NCBI GenBank assembly: GCA_027422505.1
Contig: JAPQWV010000005.1
Location: 7,073,501 to 7,137,500 of the forward strand
Reading direction: 5' to 3'
DNA length: 64,000 nucleotides
From: Craterostigma plantagineum
Lineage: Eukaryota > Streptophyta > Magnoliopsida > Lamiales > Linderniaceae
Shown: in pieces, positions 1 to 11,661 of the stretch
Layout of the letters: each line of letters opens with the position of its first letter
How positions within the stretch are numbered: the stretch's first letter is position 1
Notes under the pieces: generated by a model
Told to the model about the DNA's origin: nothing
Seen by the model: only the letters and a program-made list of their open reading frames with translations
Databases searched by the model: none
Program-made: the position numbers and the translations under genes

Positions 1-419
1 AGAAGAATTTAGTTTTGAGGTGGAGAATTGTAGAGTCAAAATTAAATTTGTCATCGGCAGTTTCTATTTTGGAATACACAACGTGGGAAGTTCTTCATAT
101 ACCACTATTGTCGTCTAGAGCAGTTGAGAGAGATAGAGAGCTTGTATCGAGAGAAAAAAAAAACAGAGAGAATACTCGGTAGGTTTTGATCTTGTAATCG
201 AGAGAGGAAGATCAAGAAAGTGAGTGTGTAATCTATGAAACGATCAATACAAGCGACGTGTTCTCCCGTGGACATAGGATTCAGATCGAATCCGAACCAC
301 GTAAAATTCCTCGTGTTCGTCGCTTTAATTTCTGCTTTGTCGACTTGCTAAAATCATAAGATTAGTCGAATTCCCAACAAATGGTGTGGTAAGCGTGGAT
401 CGTCACGCAAGAGGAAACG

Positions 420-602
420 ATGGGTTCGACAAGATTTGCAGTTGAGAAATCCATAGGCGTCGAACTGTGGAGGAAGCAGACGATGGCGAAGAACATGTAT
501 CCCAAGTACGTTAGGTTTTTCGATAAGGAGGCCGAGTCGGCGTTGGGAAAGAGCGTCAACACGAGGCAGTCAAGAGACAAGGCGAGTGAATGTCATAACT
601 GA
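420..602 (+). pseudogene. Copia gag N-terminal remnant (60 aa)
   Basis: This short reading frame starts 41 bases after the 5' LTR with MGSTRFAVEKSIGVELWRK. That resembles the start of plant Copia Gag proteins, which begin with a 'RFEVEKFdG.n.F.LW' pattern before the capsid region. The frame closes after 60 residues, and no capsid, zinc knuckle, protease, integrase or reverse transcriptase follows. It is read as a decayed remnant; this rests on a short motif only. Confidence 0.5.
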
Positions 603-1730
603 AGCCCCGAATTCGTCGGCGAGGACGTCGACGGTTCAAGCGGGCGAGGATTGCTATGAAGTTGACCGAAGTTAACAGTTGACACGGAGTCAACGGCGGC
701 CGGAGAAGTACCGGTCGAGGCCGACGAGCGAGAGTCGTCGTGAAGGGTTGATCGGCTGAACCCGAAAGCAGTCGAACCATGGTCGGGCGACGAGGCTTGG
801 CCGCACACCTTCAAGGTGGGCACGCAGACCATCGATGTACGAGACGAGGCCTGATAGCGAAGGCAAGCAGGCTGGCTAGCAAGGACGTGCGGGCTAGGCA
901 GCGCACGTGAAGGGCTGAGTGAAGAACATGCAGGCCGAACGTGGGTGCAAGGTCATTCAGCGAAGGCATGTTGTATCGTCATAGCATCAAGGCATGTAAG
1001 TAGCATGCTCCGAATGAAACCAACTAGGAGATCGGTTGAGAGCCGAGCAATCCAGGCGAGGCGAGCAAACCCATGTGCCGTGGTCGTTAGGCCTGCAACA
1101 AGGGTGTGCGAGACCAGATGGGATTGTAGACCAACAACATACCCGGACAGGGTAGATCAAACGATGCGTAAACCAGCTTAAGTAGTGCGCCAAGGCGGGT
1201 GCTCGAGGTAGGCACCGTGACATGCAAGGTCGTGTCGCATGTGAAATTCAGTCGAGGCAGCAGTGGCAAGATGTGGGCACGAGTAGGATCAGCCAACATG
1301 GCCAGCGTTGAATGCCAAATCGCTGACTTGGCAGAACGGGACGGCTGCTAGGCATCCGATTTGTGAATGCAGCTTAGGTGGAGAACTGTGAAGGCGCATG
1401 TGAGACAGGAGGTCAGCCAAAAGCTGAGCAATCCAAACGTTGCATCGCATACACAAGCCATGCAGCTGGGCGCAAGGCTAGACGTTGAAGGTGCACAGGC
1501 CACGCAGCAAGCTGGTAGTAGCAGATTCAAGTACTGATCGGATGGTATTCTGGTAAGGCAAATGTGCTGACAGAATGAAGAATGATAAGCTACTTGATGA
1601 TTTAAGGTGGAGATTTGTAGAGATAAATCACCAACTGATGTCCTATAAGGGCAACATGGTGGTTGCAAACGTGGGTAAGAAAGCAGTTTCTGCTTTCTAT
1701 ATACATTGTTCGATAGAGAGACCAATAATC

Positions 1731-1745
1731 GAGAGAGAGAGAGAG

Positions 1746-1796
<51 letters not shown>
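1731..1796. repeat. (GA)n/(CA)n microsatellite inside the 3' LTR
   Basis: A run of GA dinucleotides is interrupted by a short CA tract and then continues as GA to 1796. The matching place in the 5' LTR (about 118-160) has only short GA runs, so the tract expanded after the two LTRs separated. Confidence 0.9.
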
Positions 1797-1798
<2 letters not shown>

Positions 1799-2036
1799 TT
1801 GTATCGCGAGTGAGAAAAAAAAGAGAGAATACTCGGTAGGTTTTGATCTTGTAATCGAGAGAGGAAAATCAAGAGAGTGAGTGTGTAATCTCTGAAACAA
1901 TCAATACAAGCGACGTGTTCTCCTGTGGACGTAGGATTCAGATCGAATCCAAACCACGTAAAATTCCTCGTGTTCTTCGCTTTAATTTCTGCTTTGTCGA
2001 CTTGCTAAAATCATAAGATCAGTTGAATTCCTAACA

Positions 2037-4925
2037 TGTTGTGAATAAGTCACAGATCGACACTACTTGGTATGGTAGCAATCACTTTATTTTTTATGTC
2101 TGTTTGGTGATGATCTTATTCTTTGCTGCTATTTGGTTATGCTGGATCAAATTCTTACATTAGCCGTAGTATTAGAGTTCTTTGGGTTATGTTAATTTGA
2201 GAATGAGAATTCTCTTGCTTTTCCAGTGTTACAGGATTCTTGTGGTTTGTTTTTCTCAGGAAGAATGCATTTATGTTTCAGGGCGAAGTTTGCTGGTTCT
2301 CGCTTCGTTTCCCGGTTGTTTCATGCAAGTTTTCATAAATTTGAATATAATATTTTCATAGTTTTAACTTTCTTCAGTAGTACCTATATTTTATGCGAGC
2401 TTATGTAGGCATTTGTCATTGCTCTATTCGGGAGAATAGTGAAAGATTATATCTGACGTGTTAAGCTTCTGAGTTCTTCCCGGGCGAAGATCGAATGGTC
2501 TCTGTTGGATGCTATACGTATGCCGTTGTTATTATCATTGTTGCTGGTTTAGTTATGTACTAGATTATGTTCAAAGGTTGAAATCATCAAAATATCAAGC
2601 CTGTTCATTAGATTAGATCTGTTGTTGAGGTTTGTTTGTAGTTCCCTTCGTTTAGTTGTTTATTGGAGCGTGAGATGGTGCTTTGTATACTGATCCATTT
2701 TTAGAAGATTTATGAATCGTTCATTTTCTTTCTTAAACATTGATTTCTTTTTCAAACTTTTATCATATTCATTCTTCATGGTTATAAGTATGTCGACGCT
2801 GATATTATTTTAGATGTTTTTTCTTTATGAATTTAGGGAAAAATGATGTTGAACGACATATCAGTGAGTGGCAGTGTTTAGACATTGATGTGCGCTGCGT
2901 TGGCAGTGTCGTTGGGCATTGGATGTTTACACATCAGCACTTTCGGTTGCTGAGTCGGGATGCACAAGGGCGCGTGGATCTTTGCAACATCGAAATGAAC
3001 CTCAATGATCTGATGCACGTTGTGGTCTGAGGCACGCGCGTTCGAAGACGACGTGGCGTCCTGCAATGGAAGCAACGAAGCAGACGTGTGAGGGAATCGT
3101 GCGTGCTGCTCCTTCGGTGCGTAACTCTAGCATGAAAGTTGCTTTGCATGTTAACATGTCTTCTTCGTCATGGGATTAGAGGATATATAGGTTTGCGTAA
3201 GGTGAAGCTCTTCTTTTTCTTTCTCTCTATAAATTTGCTATTTTTTATCTTTACTTGAAATATAAATTTAATATTTCTTTTGTCATTCTCATTGCACTGG
3301 CCAAAAAATTGCAAGTAGCAACTGACCCGTCTTTTTTGTTTTACCTTTTCCCTGTAAAATTTTGATAAGTTGAAGCGAATCAAATTTTTTATTTTAATTT
3401 ATTTCTGAATCTAATGTTTTATATTCATAAAGTGCGTGTAGGTTCGGAGTCACCTCGACGGCGACTGCTATGGCGTGAATTTGCGAGACCAAACCTATCA
3501 GGTTTTAGTGGGAGGCAAGTCAGATCTGCAAGGTGCTTCATGCTCGGCTTCGAAGGTTGGTAAGGGAAAGTGAGGAACAGACGATTTTTCCCCTGAATGG
3601 CATGACCTCGATCATAATGTATGTTCAACTTTGTATCTTTGTAACAGTTGGTTCGATGTATTGGAAATCTCTACGGTCAGATCTTATATTTCTTTACCCG
3701 TTCGCACCTATTATCCATAATTGAGAGGGTTAAAATAGTCGTTGCTTTTCTGATATTTTATCCTTTTAATCGTTTTAATGATGAATTGGTATTTGTTTTG
3801 AAGCCTTCATTTGTATGAGATATTTTAATTCGATCATGCAGTGGCGTGTTATCAATAATTGATTTTATCACTTTTTATCAGCAAAATAGGATTAGCAATT
3901 TATATTGCGTTTAAAAATATTTTCCTTTTCTATTAACTGAATCTGACATTATATTTTAGTTCAAATGGATTTTTGTTGTAAGAAAATTATGCGTGCTATT
4001 AATTTTTATTCGTTTTCTCTTTCAAATGAGCACATGATGCTGAGATTGATAACTCAATAAAAATAAGTTTACGCTTGATGCTCTTTCTTTGATATATGAT
4101 TTGGTTTAGATGTTGAAGGAAAAAAATTTCGGCATATTAGACAACGTTACGCACTAATATGAAGATGCTTAGATTTGACTCAAATAATCATTAATGTTGT
4201 ATGGCTGTACACTTTCATACTGTGTTTTGTTTGGGGACTCTAATCGTTTCATGATGATAGAGTTAAAGAAAATGCAAGGTCACTGCTGCAAGATATATAT
4301 TTTTTAGATTATAAGTAACACAGATGCATCCAAACAAACGGAAGTGATATGCAAGAGTAGATGAACAGGTGAATAACTAACATAAAAAGTCAAAAATAAG
4401 TTTATGCGAATCTAAGAAAATAAAGTTTTAGAAGCTGGTGCAGCTGAAGTAAAAGTTTCCGAGTTGAAATCTTAATTCAAGAGTGCGAGTATGTTGCGTA
4501 AGTATACGTCTCCATTATATTTTAGCACTAATATATGAATGCCAACTGACCCTGATCAGAATTTCTGAATCAATGTAGGAAAGCGATCTTACGTTAAGGT
4601 CTCAAAAGCCAGAACGAAGCGATGCTTGCATTTTCTTTTCGTAACTGAGATTAGAATAGTTGAGTGTAAATAAATAGTGTAATGAGTATGTATATGTTTG
4701 TTATATATGTGTTGGACAAGTAGAAGACGGCAGCAAAAAAAGCAGAGCGAGAGAGGAAAGTTGTGAACTTGCCTAAATACCCTTCTTAAAGAGGGGAGAA
4801 ACCTCCAAGACATTGCTCAAAATGTTTATGCCATCAAGTACCGCGATAAATGATAATCATTGTGTATTGTTATAGAATCAGTTAGAAGAATTTGTTGGCT
4901 TAGTGTTGTATGTTAGTTATGCATA
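2037..4925. other. AT-rich region with no gene recognised
   Basis: I see no reading frame with family resemblance here, only short T-rich frames broken by stops. A GC-richer patch at 2880-3130 and another at 3440-3600 give short open frames, but neither shows a known motif or convincing splice context. I found no target-site duplication that would define a transposon. Confidence 0.5.
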
Positions 4926-4933
4926 TGTAAGAA

Positions 4934-4950
4934 CCCGTGCATTGCACGGG
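4934..4950. repeat. 17-nt palindrome of the Helitron hairpin type
   Basis: The sequence CCCGTGCATTGCACGGG is a near-perfect palindrome able to form a 7-8 bp stem. Such hairpins sit about 10 bases before the 3' end of many plant Helitrons. No proper CTRR|T end follows on either strand, so it may be a decayed terminus. A similar but imperfect palindrome lies at 33457-33475. Confidence 0.5.
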
Positions 4951-5731
4951 CAACAAAACTTGTTGAATAATAAAAAAGTGAATAAAAAACCAATGTGTCC
5001 ACATCACTTTTTATTTTACATGAAATAATAAAATAATGAATGAAAACACCTCCCACGATGGAAGCCGAGCGTGTGACCTGTGATAAAATTTGCAAAACCA
5101 GTTAGAGCAAAGAGGATAGACGAGAAATCATATGTAACCTACCGTCAAGTTAATTTAATCTGGAAACAATCAGATCAGTTGATTGCAGGTTTAAAGAAGA
5201 ATCCGGTGTAAATTATATTTTATCAGTAAGTTCCATCCCTACTAATTGAATTGTTTGATTGTTATGACTTATGTGGATTCAATTTTTTTTTTCGGCTTTT
5301 CTTCATCCGAGGCATATTTTTTGAACCAATGATAATATTGCATATTTCATACAATTGTTTAATGTTTATGTTCGGACTGGTCCTTTTGGTTCATCTTAAG
5401 TGAGAGATAGATAAAATGCAAGAAAAAAAGATCAATTATTTAGAGATATTTTCAACTGAACTTGCTACTGAGGAAATTAACTCATGACTGATGTGTTTAT
5501 TACTCTTCTTTTCTTATCAGGTTGTTCTTCTAACATTCTCTACTTGAGTGACATTTCATGTTTTAATCTAAGAGGCCAAGTGAGATTTGAGTGAAGAAAT
5601 CTGATATTATTAATCTATGTCAAACTTTATTACTTAGATATTCAAAGTTCATAGGTGTTAATCTATTTGGATAATGTTTGCAGCCGACATATATTAGACG
5701 AGGAGGATGAAGCACTTATAAAATCATTGTT

Positions 5732-6178
5732 TCATATGTTGTCTTACATTGATATCTTATTCTGCAAATGTGCTGATTTTCTAAGCCAAATCTTGAAGTT
5801 CTCCCATGTTTAATTTAGTTTTATCTTACGTGCGACACTCAAATGTTTTCTTCACATGCTAATACAATGTAACCATGCATGTCTTCGTCAATCTAAAAAT
5901 TGAAAAGGTAACGTCAAAACGAGTTAATATGACACTTTTCGTTTATTATTTTTTTCCCTTTCTATTTTCAGTCATAATATATATTTCAATATGCATGTCA
6001 TATAATGCAGTTATTCCCTTATAAGTGCATGCATGTATGTGCTAAGTTCGAGTATTAGTTCTTCATATATTGTCTTGCATTGATATCTTATTCTGCAAAT
6101 GTGCTGATTTTATAAGCCAAATCTTGAAGTTCTCCCATGTTTAATTTAGTTTTATCCAACGTGCGACACTCAAATTTC
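5732..6178. repeat. Direct repeat, about 110 bp, two copies
   Basis: The stretch at about 5732-5845 recurs at 6061-6178 with a few mismatches. Both contain the run TTGATATCTTATTCTGCAAA and end near CGTGCGACACTCAAAT. The copies are about 330 bp apart, which suggests a local duplication inside the Helitron-like region. Confidence 0.8.
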
Positions 6179-6445
6179 AATATGCATATCATATCCCTAA
6201 TAAAAAAATTTTAGCATTTCTTTCATGTGTATGTAAACTGAATTTTTTAATTAACATATTTACAATACAGGCGCGTGCATTCACTAAGTTCCAACATAAG
6301 TTCCTCATATGTTCTTTTAGCATAATTTGATGATATCAGATTTTGAATTTATAAGCAAATTATTGAGTTTGTTTTTATAAATGTATGTCTACTGTTGTAA
6401 TTACTTCTGGCGTTCATTTAATGTTCCTTTATCCAAAGTTTGATC

Positions 6446-6690
6446 CTCAAATATTATCATTACAATGTACTTCAGCTTTACATGTGCAGGTATTAAGAAT
6501 CAACTTGGACTATCTATAAAGTTTTCAAAGTCTTCGACTTTCAAAAGGTAATGTCGACATCAAATATGTTTGACTCTCAAAGATTATCGTTACACTGTAC
6601 TTCAACTTTAAATATGCAGGTACTAAGAATCAACTTGGACTATCTACAAAGTTTAAAAAAGTCTTCGACTTTCGAGAGGTAATTTCAAGA
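6446..6690 (+). repeat. Tandemly duplicated exon-like unit, about 125 bp
   Basis: Two copies (about 6446-6560 and 6572-6690) each carry an AG acceptor (TGCAG), a roughly 57-base open segment and a GGTAA donor-like end. In one frame the segments read IKNQLGLSIKFSKSSTFK and TKNQLGLSTKFKKVFDFRE, so the coding reading is conserved between copies. They probably belong to the RPA-like gene remnant that follows at 7345. The family of this small exon was not recognised. Confidence 0.55.
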
Positions 6691-7344
6691 CCAATTAATA
6701 TGACCGTTATCACTTCTTTTAGCTTTTCAGTTTTATGTTATGCTATAAGCATTCCATATAAGGCATTTGTTCCCTAATAAAAAACATGTTAGCATATCAC
6801 CGTCATTAGTTTTGTTTTCATTACTAATTACTAATGCTTTTAGTTCGTAGATTGTCAATAACTTTGAAACAACTATGGACGCACGTTATTGCGGATCCAA
6901 TATCCCTCCGAATCATAATATTCAAACAAGACGAATGCGTCAATTGTCACTACAACGGGAAGCTGGAGCTTTCAGGATGACTATTCTTTGCAATAATCGT
7001 GGAAGGCGTTCTGCCAATATTCAGCTTATTATATCTCGCAATCAAGCTCGTAAAACATTATGTACATTTTTGTTCATGGTCAATATATTATTTTATTTTC
7101 TTATAATTTTGTTAATCGTTCCTATTTATTCCCTTCGCATATTATTTAACTAAATCATCATTGTTTGTCAGGTATGCTAGGAATAATATTGCATGACAAC
7201 ATATTTTATTGAGTCAAAGACGGGGAAACACTCTACATCAATTACACAGCTTGCTTTGTTCCAATCAACTTTTATGATTACCGTGTCGCTGAGAACGTAA
7301 TATTCCCGTACTATTGCAAATAAATATATTATTTTTATATGCAG

Positions 7345-7941
7345 ATTCGGTGCTTTCGTGTATTCGCATGTATAGCTCACATAGAAATGGCGACAATTTG
7401 GTACGATTCGTGTCCGCTCTGTAAGGTAAACAAGGTCACGGATGGTTATTGCATAACTTGCAATAGGTTGGTTACACACACTATCTCGAGGTAATAACTT
7501 CGCTCCAAATACAAATGCATATACGTGATTAAATTAAAATTAAATTTTCTTAATTTTTATCTTAAATTATTGTCTGACTTCCAGATATAGATTAAAGACA
7601 ACCATTAGTGACAAATCTGGTTCCAAACAGTTGACATGCTGGAATGATCATGCGAAGGTCATATTGGGCATATCAGCATCGGAACTAGAGCAGATTTACA
7701 TTGAGGTATAAATGTTGTCACGATTCAATTTTTTCATGGGTATTTATTTTTTATTATAGGGTGGAGAGGGCCATTCTTACTAGATGATTACATGAATAAT
7801 CGCCTGATGCCGAAATTTGTGTTTATACTGAGGGCGCCAAAATCAAACGATGAAGAAGTAAAGGTTTCACATGTTTTTATAGTCGATTGGTATGATGAAT
7901 ATAAATATTTATTCTTCAAGCGAAAAGTGCGATGTCATTAG
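7345..7941 (+). pseudogene. RPA70 C-terminal (DBD-C-like) gene remnant, Helitron-associated
   Basis: Three exon-like segments (7345-7490, 7585-7705, 7760-7941) with GT-AG borders encode a replication protein A large-subunit C-terminal OB fold. The first has the zinc-binding pattern CPLC-x9-CITC. The second reads RYRLKTTISDKSGSKQL and ends in a LGISASELEQ segment, as in RPA1. The third has LMPKFVFILRAP, matching the last strand region. The RPA70 C-terminal fold binds single-stranded DNA and its partner RPA subunits. The join into the third segment is out of phase, so the gene is probably broken. RPA-like genes are carried by plant Helitrons, and Helitron-type sequences lie on both sides. A captured host fragment is the alternative. 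Confidence 0.65.
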
Positions 7942-8061
7942 CTAATTTTTGTTATTTTTTTCTCATTAGATATAACATATTGTTTTACATATTACGTTTT
8001 CTTATGCAGTTTGCATTTTTGTATCAACACATAATTCAACTATAGTAAATTAAATTACCTA

Positions 8062-8335
8062 TCTATTCTATTATATAAAGAGTGTCGGGTGGCTATAAAC
8101 TGCCACATTTTGTCTGTTACTTATTTGCAATTTAGTCCTCTCTGTGTTAATTAATTAATTTAATAATTTTTATATTACTTTTAAATTTTTATTTATCATA
8201 CTTTTATCCCTACACATTATTTTTGTTTATATAGTTAAAATTATATTTTATAATCATAAAGAATGAATCTCAAAATTAGAAGTAACATAAACATAATTAT
8301 ATTGCACACGCATAGAGTGTGTGAAAACGTACTAG
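8062..8335 (+). mobile_element. Non-autonomous Helitron, 274 bp
   Basis: The element starts TCTATTCTATTATATAAAG after an A and ends CTAG before a T, which is the Helitron A|T insertion rule. The 3' end has a hairpin (CACAC-GCATAGA-GTGTG) and then 12 bases before CTAG, the usual layout. It is AT-rich and has no coding capacity. It lies just downstream of the RPA-like remnant, which could have been part of an older Helitron. Confidence 0.8.
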
Positions 8336-8578
8336 TATATATTAAGACGCGTGGCACAAAAATTGTATATTGAATGGCAGAGTAGGAGACGTGGAAGCAT
8401 TCAAATGTAAAACCAATATGTAGGCCCAACTCTATAATGTAAAGATAACCTACATATACAACAGAACATGCTCCCAATATGTAGGCTCAACCCAAATGAA
8501 GATTGGGCCATTAATTCATGCAATAAATCCTGATGACGTTCTAAATTTATTATAAAAATAAAAACATTCCGTCGTGAA
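8336..8578. other. Spacer between Helitron and hAT element
   Basis: This is short AT-rich DNA with no gene. It provides the left flank of the hAT element at 8579. Confidence 0.5.
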
Positions 8579-9009
8579 TAGGCTTGTAAATGGGGCGGGA
8601 ATTCTCCGTCCCGCGGGGATCCGCCCCGAACGGGGTGGGGAATCCCCGCGAGGTGGGGACGGGGATCATAGTCCCCACACTGCGGGGATCCCCCGCCTCG
8701 TTCCCCGCCATTAATATTATTTAAATAAAATATTTTATATCTTAAATTAATATCTAAATCATATTTTTTATACATAGTTTATTATTTTATAATAGTTTAA
8801 AATAATATTTTTTATCCATTTTTTTATTGATATAATATAAATAATATTTAAAATATAATTTAAATATCCAATTTATATTATAATAAAAATATAATATTTT
8901 TTTTAAAAAATCGCGGCGACGGGGATGGGACGATGTTTTCCCCGTTTGGTTCGCGGGGACGGGGATGGTGACCTAATCCCTGCCCCGCCCTGCACCGTTG
9001 ACATCCGTA
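8579..9009. mobile_element. Non-autonomous hAT-like element, 431 bp
   Basis: The ends are inverted repeats (TAGGCTTGTAAATGGGGC at the left; the right end reversed reads TACGGATGTCAACGGTGC). The flanks give an 8-bp duplication with one mismatch (GTCGTGAA and GTCATGAA), as expected for hAT. The subterminal parts are packed with CGGGG/CCCCG blocks and the middle is AT-rich. No transposase is encoded. Confidence 0.75.
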
Positions 9010-9733
9010 GTCATGAACCCGCGTCTACCTAGATCTGATGTAGGGTTTGCTGAGGACAAGAACTATGGAGAAGATGATGATGATGTAAGAAGATGGCCAG
9101 CCAAATTTCGACTAAGCTTATGTAGGAAATGCTCAAAGGAGCTAATGGTGTTTTGGGCCGAAGAGAAACGTGTGGGCCGATTCTTGAGCCTTGGTGTTGG
9201 GCCGCATATTTATCTAATAATCTGCTTTGAATTAATATTGGGACTGTTATGTTAAATGAGCCCAAGTAGAGTATTATTCTATTAAATACCATGCATGAAC
9301 GTTTAGAAAGGAACATGAAAAATTAACCCTAACTTCTAATCTCTTTCTTCTTCTCCATCGCTGATCCTCTTCTTCTTCTTCTTCAATCTCGTCTATCATC
9401 ATCTGTTCTATATCTCAATCTCTTAACTCTGCACATAAGGAAAACCCAAAAAAATGATTAGTTCATAACACGTTCCTCCCCAAATTTCTTTCGATCGAGC
9501 AAAGGAATCGTCTCTGAAGAATCGTCTCCGCAACGTAACACTGCCTGGCAAGATTCGTCCCTGAAGAATCGTCGTCCCAAATCTCTCTGTTCTCAAGCTA
9601 TATCTGCCGAGGTACCGACCTAACCCTAGCATATATTAATTAACCAACTTAACCTAAGATTAGATCGCATTCCCTTTTGTTAGGAAGTTCCTACCGTCTT
9701 CTTGTTATGCGACAATTCTTTCGCCGTCCTCCA
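9010..9733 (+). promoter_or_regulatory. Probable promoter and 5' leader of the chimeric plastid-leader gene
   Basis: No gene is seen here. A pyrimidine-rich CTTCTTCTT tract at 9347-9395 is typical of plant 5' leaders and lies upstream of the ATG at 9734. A weaker in-frame ATG lies at 9707. Confidence 0.4.
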
Positions 9734-11552
9734 ATGGCCACCACCTTGTTGAAGACTCCACCGACTTTCCCGACACCCTCGGCGTTCGTTAGACGGTCCT
9801 CGTCGCCCCGTCTCGTCGGCGTGTACCTGGGGCAGAGCCGATTCCGAGCTATACAGTGCAATTACACGATCCCCAAAGCTCGGACGGGTCGATTTCAGAA
9901 ATTCTCGACGTTCGCAGCGGATGGAGATGGTGTTGAGTCCGAACCCAAAGCGAAGGTACTCTTGTAATTGCCTTTCTTTACTGATTATCGAGTAAAAGAA
10001 CGAACTTATTTATCAGAATGAAGTAGAAGAGTCATCTTGCTTTCTCATCATTCACGTAGTTTCTTTCTTTTCGTTGCCTTTTGATTCTTTGAAGTTGTTC
10101 CGATCCGCGACTTTGCTCGCATCCTAGCGTTTTCTTGTTTCATCGATTTTGGGAAATTATCTGGTTTGTGGCTTTATGCCTCGCCATTGCAGTGTTTCTG
10201 TTTCGAAGAATTTGAATTGGAAAACGAGGAGAAGTTACGGATATGTATGAGAGGTGGATAAGCCACTGGAAGGTTTCGAGGAGTATGGAGGAAAAGCGCA
10301 AACGCTTCGACGTGTTTAAGGATATGGCTCATTATGTCCACAATGCGAACAAGATGGGCATATGCTACAAGCTCACGCTCAACGAGTTTGCGGACATGAG
10401 CATTTATACTAATTCGAAGCTCAAGCATCCTCGTATGTTACAAGGGAAGTTTAGAGGTAATGGGAATTTAATGTATGAAACTTTACAAGTTGTTCCACCC
10501 TCTTTATTGGATAATATTACAGGTAGCTGGCGGGCATTTTCTACTATAGTGGCAGTTGTTGCCCTATCCGCCTTATCTCCTCCGATGGCCACCGCAGTGT
10601 TGAAGGCAGACGCCAGTGAGAACGTTGAGGCACAAACTAAGACCCAGGAGGAAGAACCTATTCGAGGATCCGAACACAAAATAAAGGTACTTTTTTTTTT
10701 AAAATTGCCTTTCTTTATGGTGAGTTTGGTCCGCGGAATTCGATGCGGAAAAGAAAAGAAAAGTGTGGTCATACGTATTGAATCATTGTACATTACGCTT
10801 CACGTGTCGTACCATTCCACTTTTCCTTTTCTTTTCCACGTCAAAATTAGTGAACCAAACGGAGCCTTAGTGTTTTTATTGAGAGAAAGATCGAACTCAA
10901 TCATAAGATCTTAAGTACAAAGAGTCTTGCTTCTTCACCATTCACGCAGTCGGTTTTATTCTTGACACACCCTCAAAAAGGGTTTTATTGTTTTCATCGA
11001 GTCTCAGAAATATTGTCTTCGTCGGACGGTATTCTTTCTTTATAGCGGCAGCCTTTCGAGTTTGAAGAATTTGAGCTGGAAACCGAAGAAACGTTATGGA
11101 ATTTGTACGAGAGGTGGATAAGTCATTGGAACGTTTCAAGGAGTACGGAGGAAAAGCGCAAACGCTTCGACGTGTTTAAGGATATGGCTTATTATGTCCA
11201 CAATGCGAACAAGGTGAGACCCTACTACAAGCTATCGCTCAACAAGTTCACAGATATGACTGTAGATGAGTTTTGGAGCCTTAATGGTGATAAGGTGCGC
11301 GAGCAAGAATTTATGTTACAAGAGAAGTTAAGAGGTAATGAAATTTTTACGTACGGAAACTTAAAAGATGTTCCCCCCTCTCTTGACTGGGTTCGAATTC
11401 GTACTTACGAAATGCTTGACAGGTATTTGCCTGGCGTTTTCGATTTTGAAGGTTGGAACTTTGCCGTTAAACTTTTGAAGGTTGGAACTTTGCTGATTCC
11501 ATTTGTACAGATTTGTGTGACTTCGAATTCCATGACTATCGTTGTTGGGTGA
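9734..11552 (+). CDS. Chimeric locus: plastid leader plus two cathepsin-propeptide (I29) units
   Basis: Exon 1 (9734-9955) starts MATTLLKTPPTF and is rich in Ser, Arg and Pro with few acids, like a chloroplast transit peptide. Two downstream units each resemble the prodomain of papain-type proteases of the vignain group. Unit 1 (from 10193) has ..YERWISHWKVSRSMEEK; unit 2 (exon 11052-11552) is open throughout. Unit 2 shows an ERFNIN motif (E-R-F-M-V-N spacing) and LNKFTDMT, and ends at PPSLDW, where the mature protease would begin. No catalytic Cys-His-Asn domain follows. Between the units, exon 10523-10686 holds a hydrophobic stretch ending MATA, like a thylakoid-lumen signal. Unit 1 has a 1-base deletion near 10240, so the full chain is broken. 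It could be an expressed prodomain-only protein or a decayed chimera. Confidence 0.45.
10193..10522 (+). pseudogene. First I29 propeptide unit, frameshifted
   Basis: In frame with exon 1 this segment reads CFCFEEFELENEEKLRICM and then meets a stop. One missing base around 10237-10243, relative to unit 2, moves the rest (MYERWISHWKVSRSMEEKRK...) into another frame. The end is also altered: PPSLDW has become PPSLLDN. Unit 2, at 11052, is the intact paralogue about 860 bp downstream. Confidence 0.6.
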
Positions 11553-11661
11553 GTTTGGGACGTATACATCTACCCCGGGGATTAGTCCCACCTCTGGAGT
11601 GTGTGGCGGTTAGCACATAGCCGGGCTGTGTGGGGATACCTCGGGACCGAAAAAAAAAAAA
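11530..11661 (+). mobile_element. Short poly(A)-tailed retroposon, SINE-like
   Basis: A 130-bp GC-richer segment ends in a run of about a dozen A and is flanked by the same 8 bases, TTCGAATT (11522-11529 and 11662-11669). That is the signature of a target-primed insertion. The internal pol III A and B boxes are not clear, so class assignment is weak. The insertion supplies the stop end of the I29 unit 2 frame. Confidence 0.4.

Larger units (their letters stand above)
1..2036 (+). mobile_element. Copia-like LTR retrotransposon, degraded, 5' LTR cut by window edge
   Basis: Two long direct repeats bracket this stretch. The segment ending at 379 and the segment ending at 2036 share about 230 nearly identical bases, and both finish in a CCAACA or CTAACA end, as LTRs do. 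The 3' copy probably begins at TG near 1595. The internal part (380-1594) is about 1.2 kb, far too short for a full pol gene, and holds only a short gag-like start. It is therefore a non-autonomous or internally deleted copy. The sequence after the 5' LTR is a poor match to a tRNA-Met primer site. The TSD cannot be checked because the left edge lies outside the window. Confidence 0.75.

Noticed and set aside
1348..1872. A 174-codon minus-strand frame
   Set aside because: Much of it is Ser-Leu repeats read from the GA microsatellite in the LTR; no family pattern.
2827..3030. A 67-codon frame in the 2-5 kb region
   Set aside because: No conserved motif, no splice context and no family resemblance.
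4934..8061. One complete 3-kb Helitron from the 4934 hairpin to 8061
   Set aside because: Neither strand gives a proper CTRR|T end at the hairpin nor a matching TC start, so borders cannot be defended.
11600..11640. tRNA-like segment with GTTAGCACATAGCCGG
   Set aside because: No cloverleaf or proper A and B boxes could be drawn; treated as part of the poly(A)-tailed insertion.
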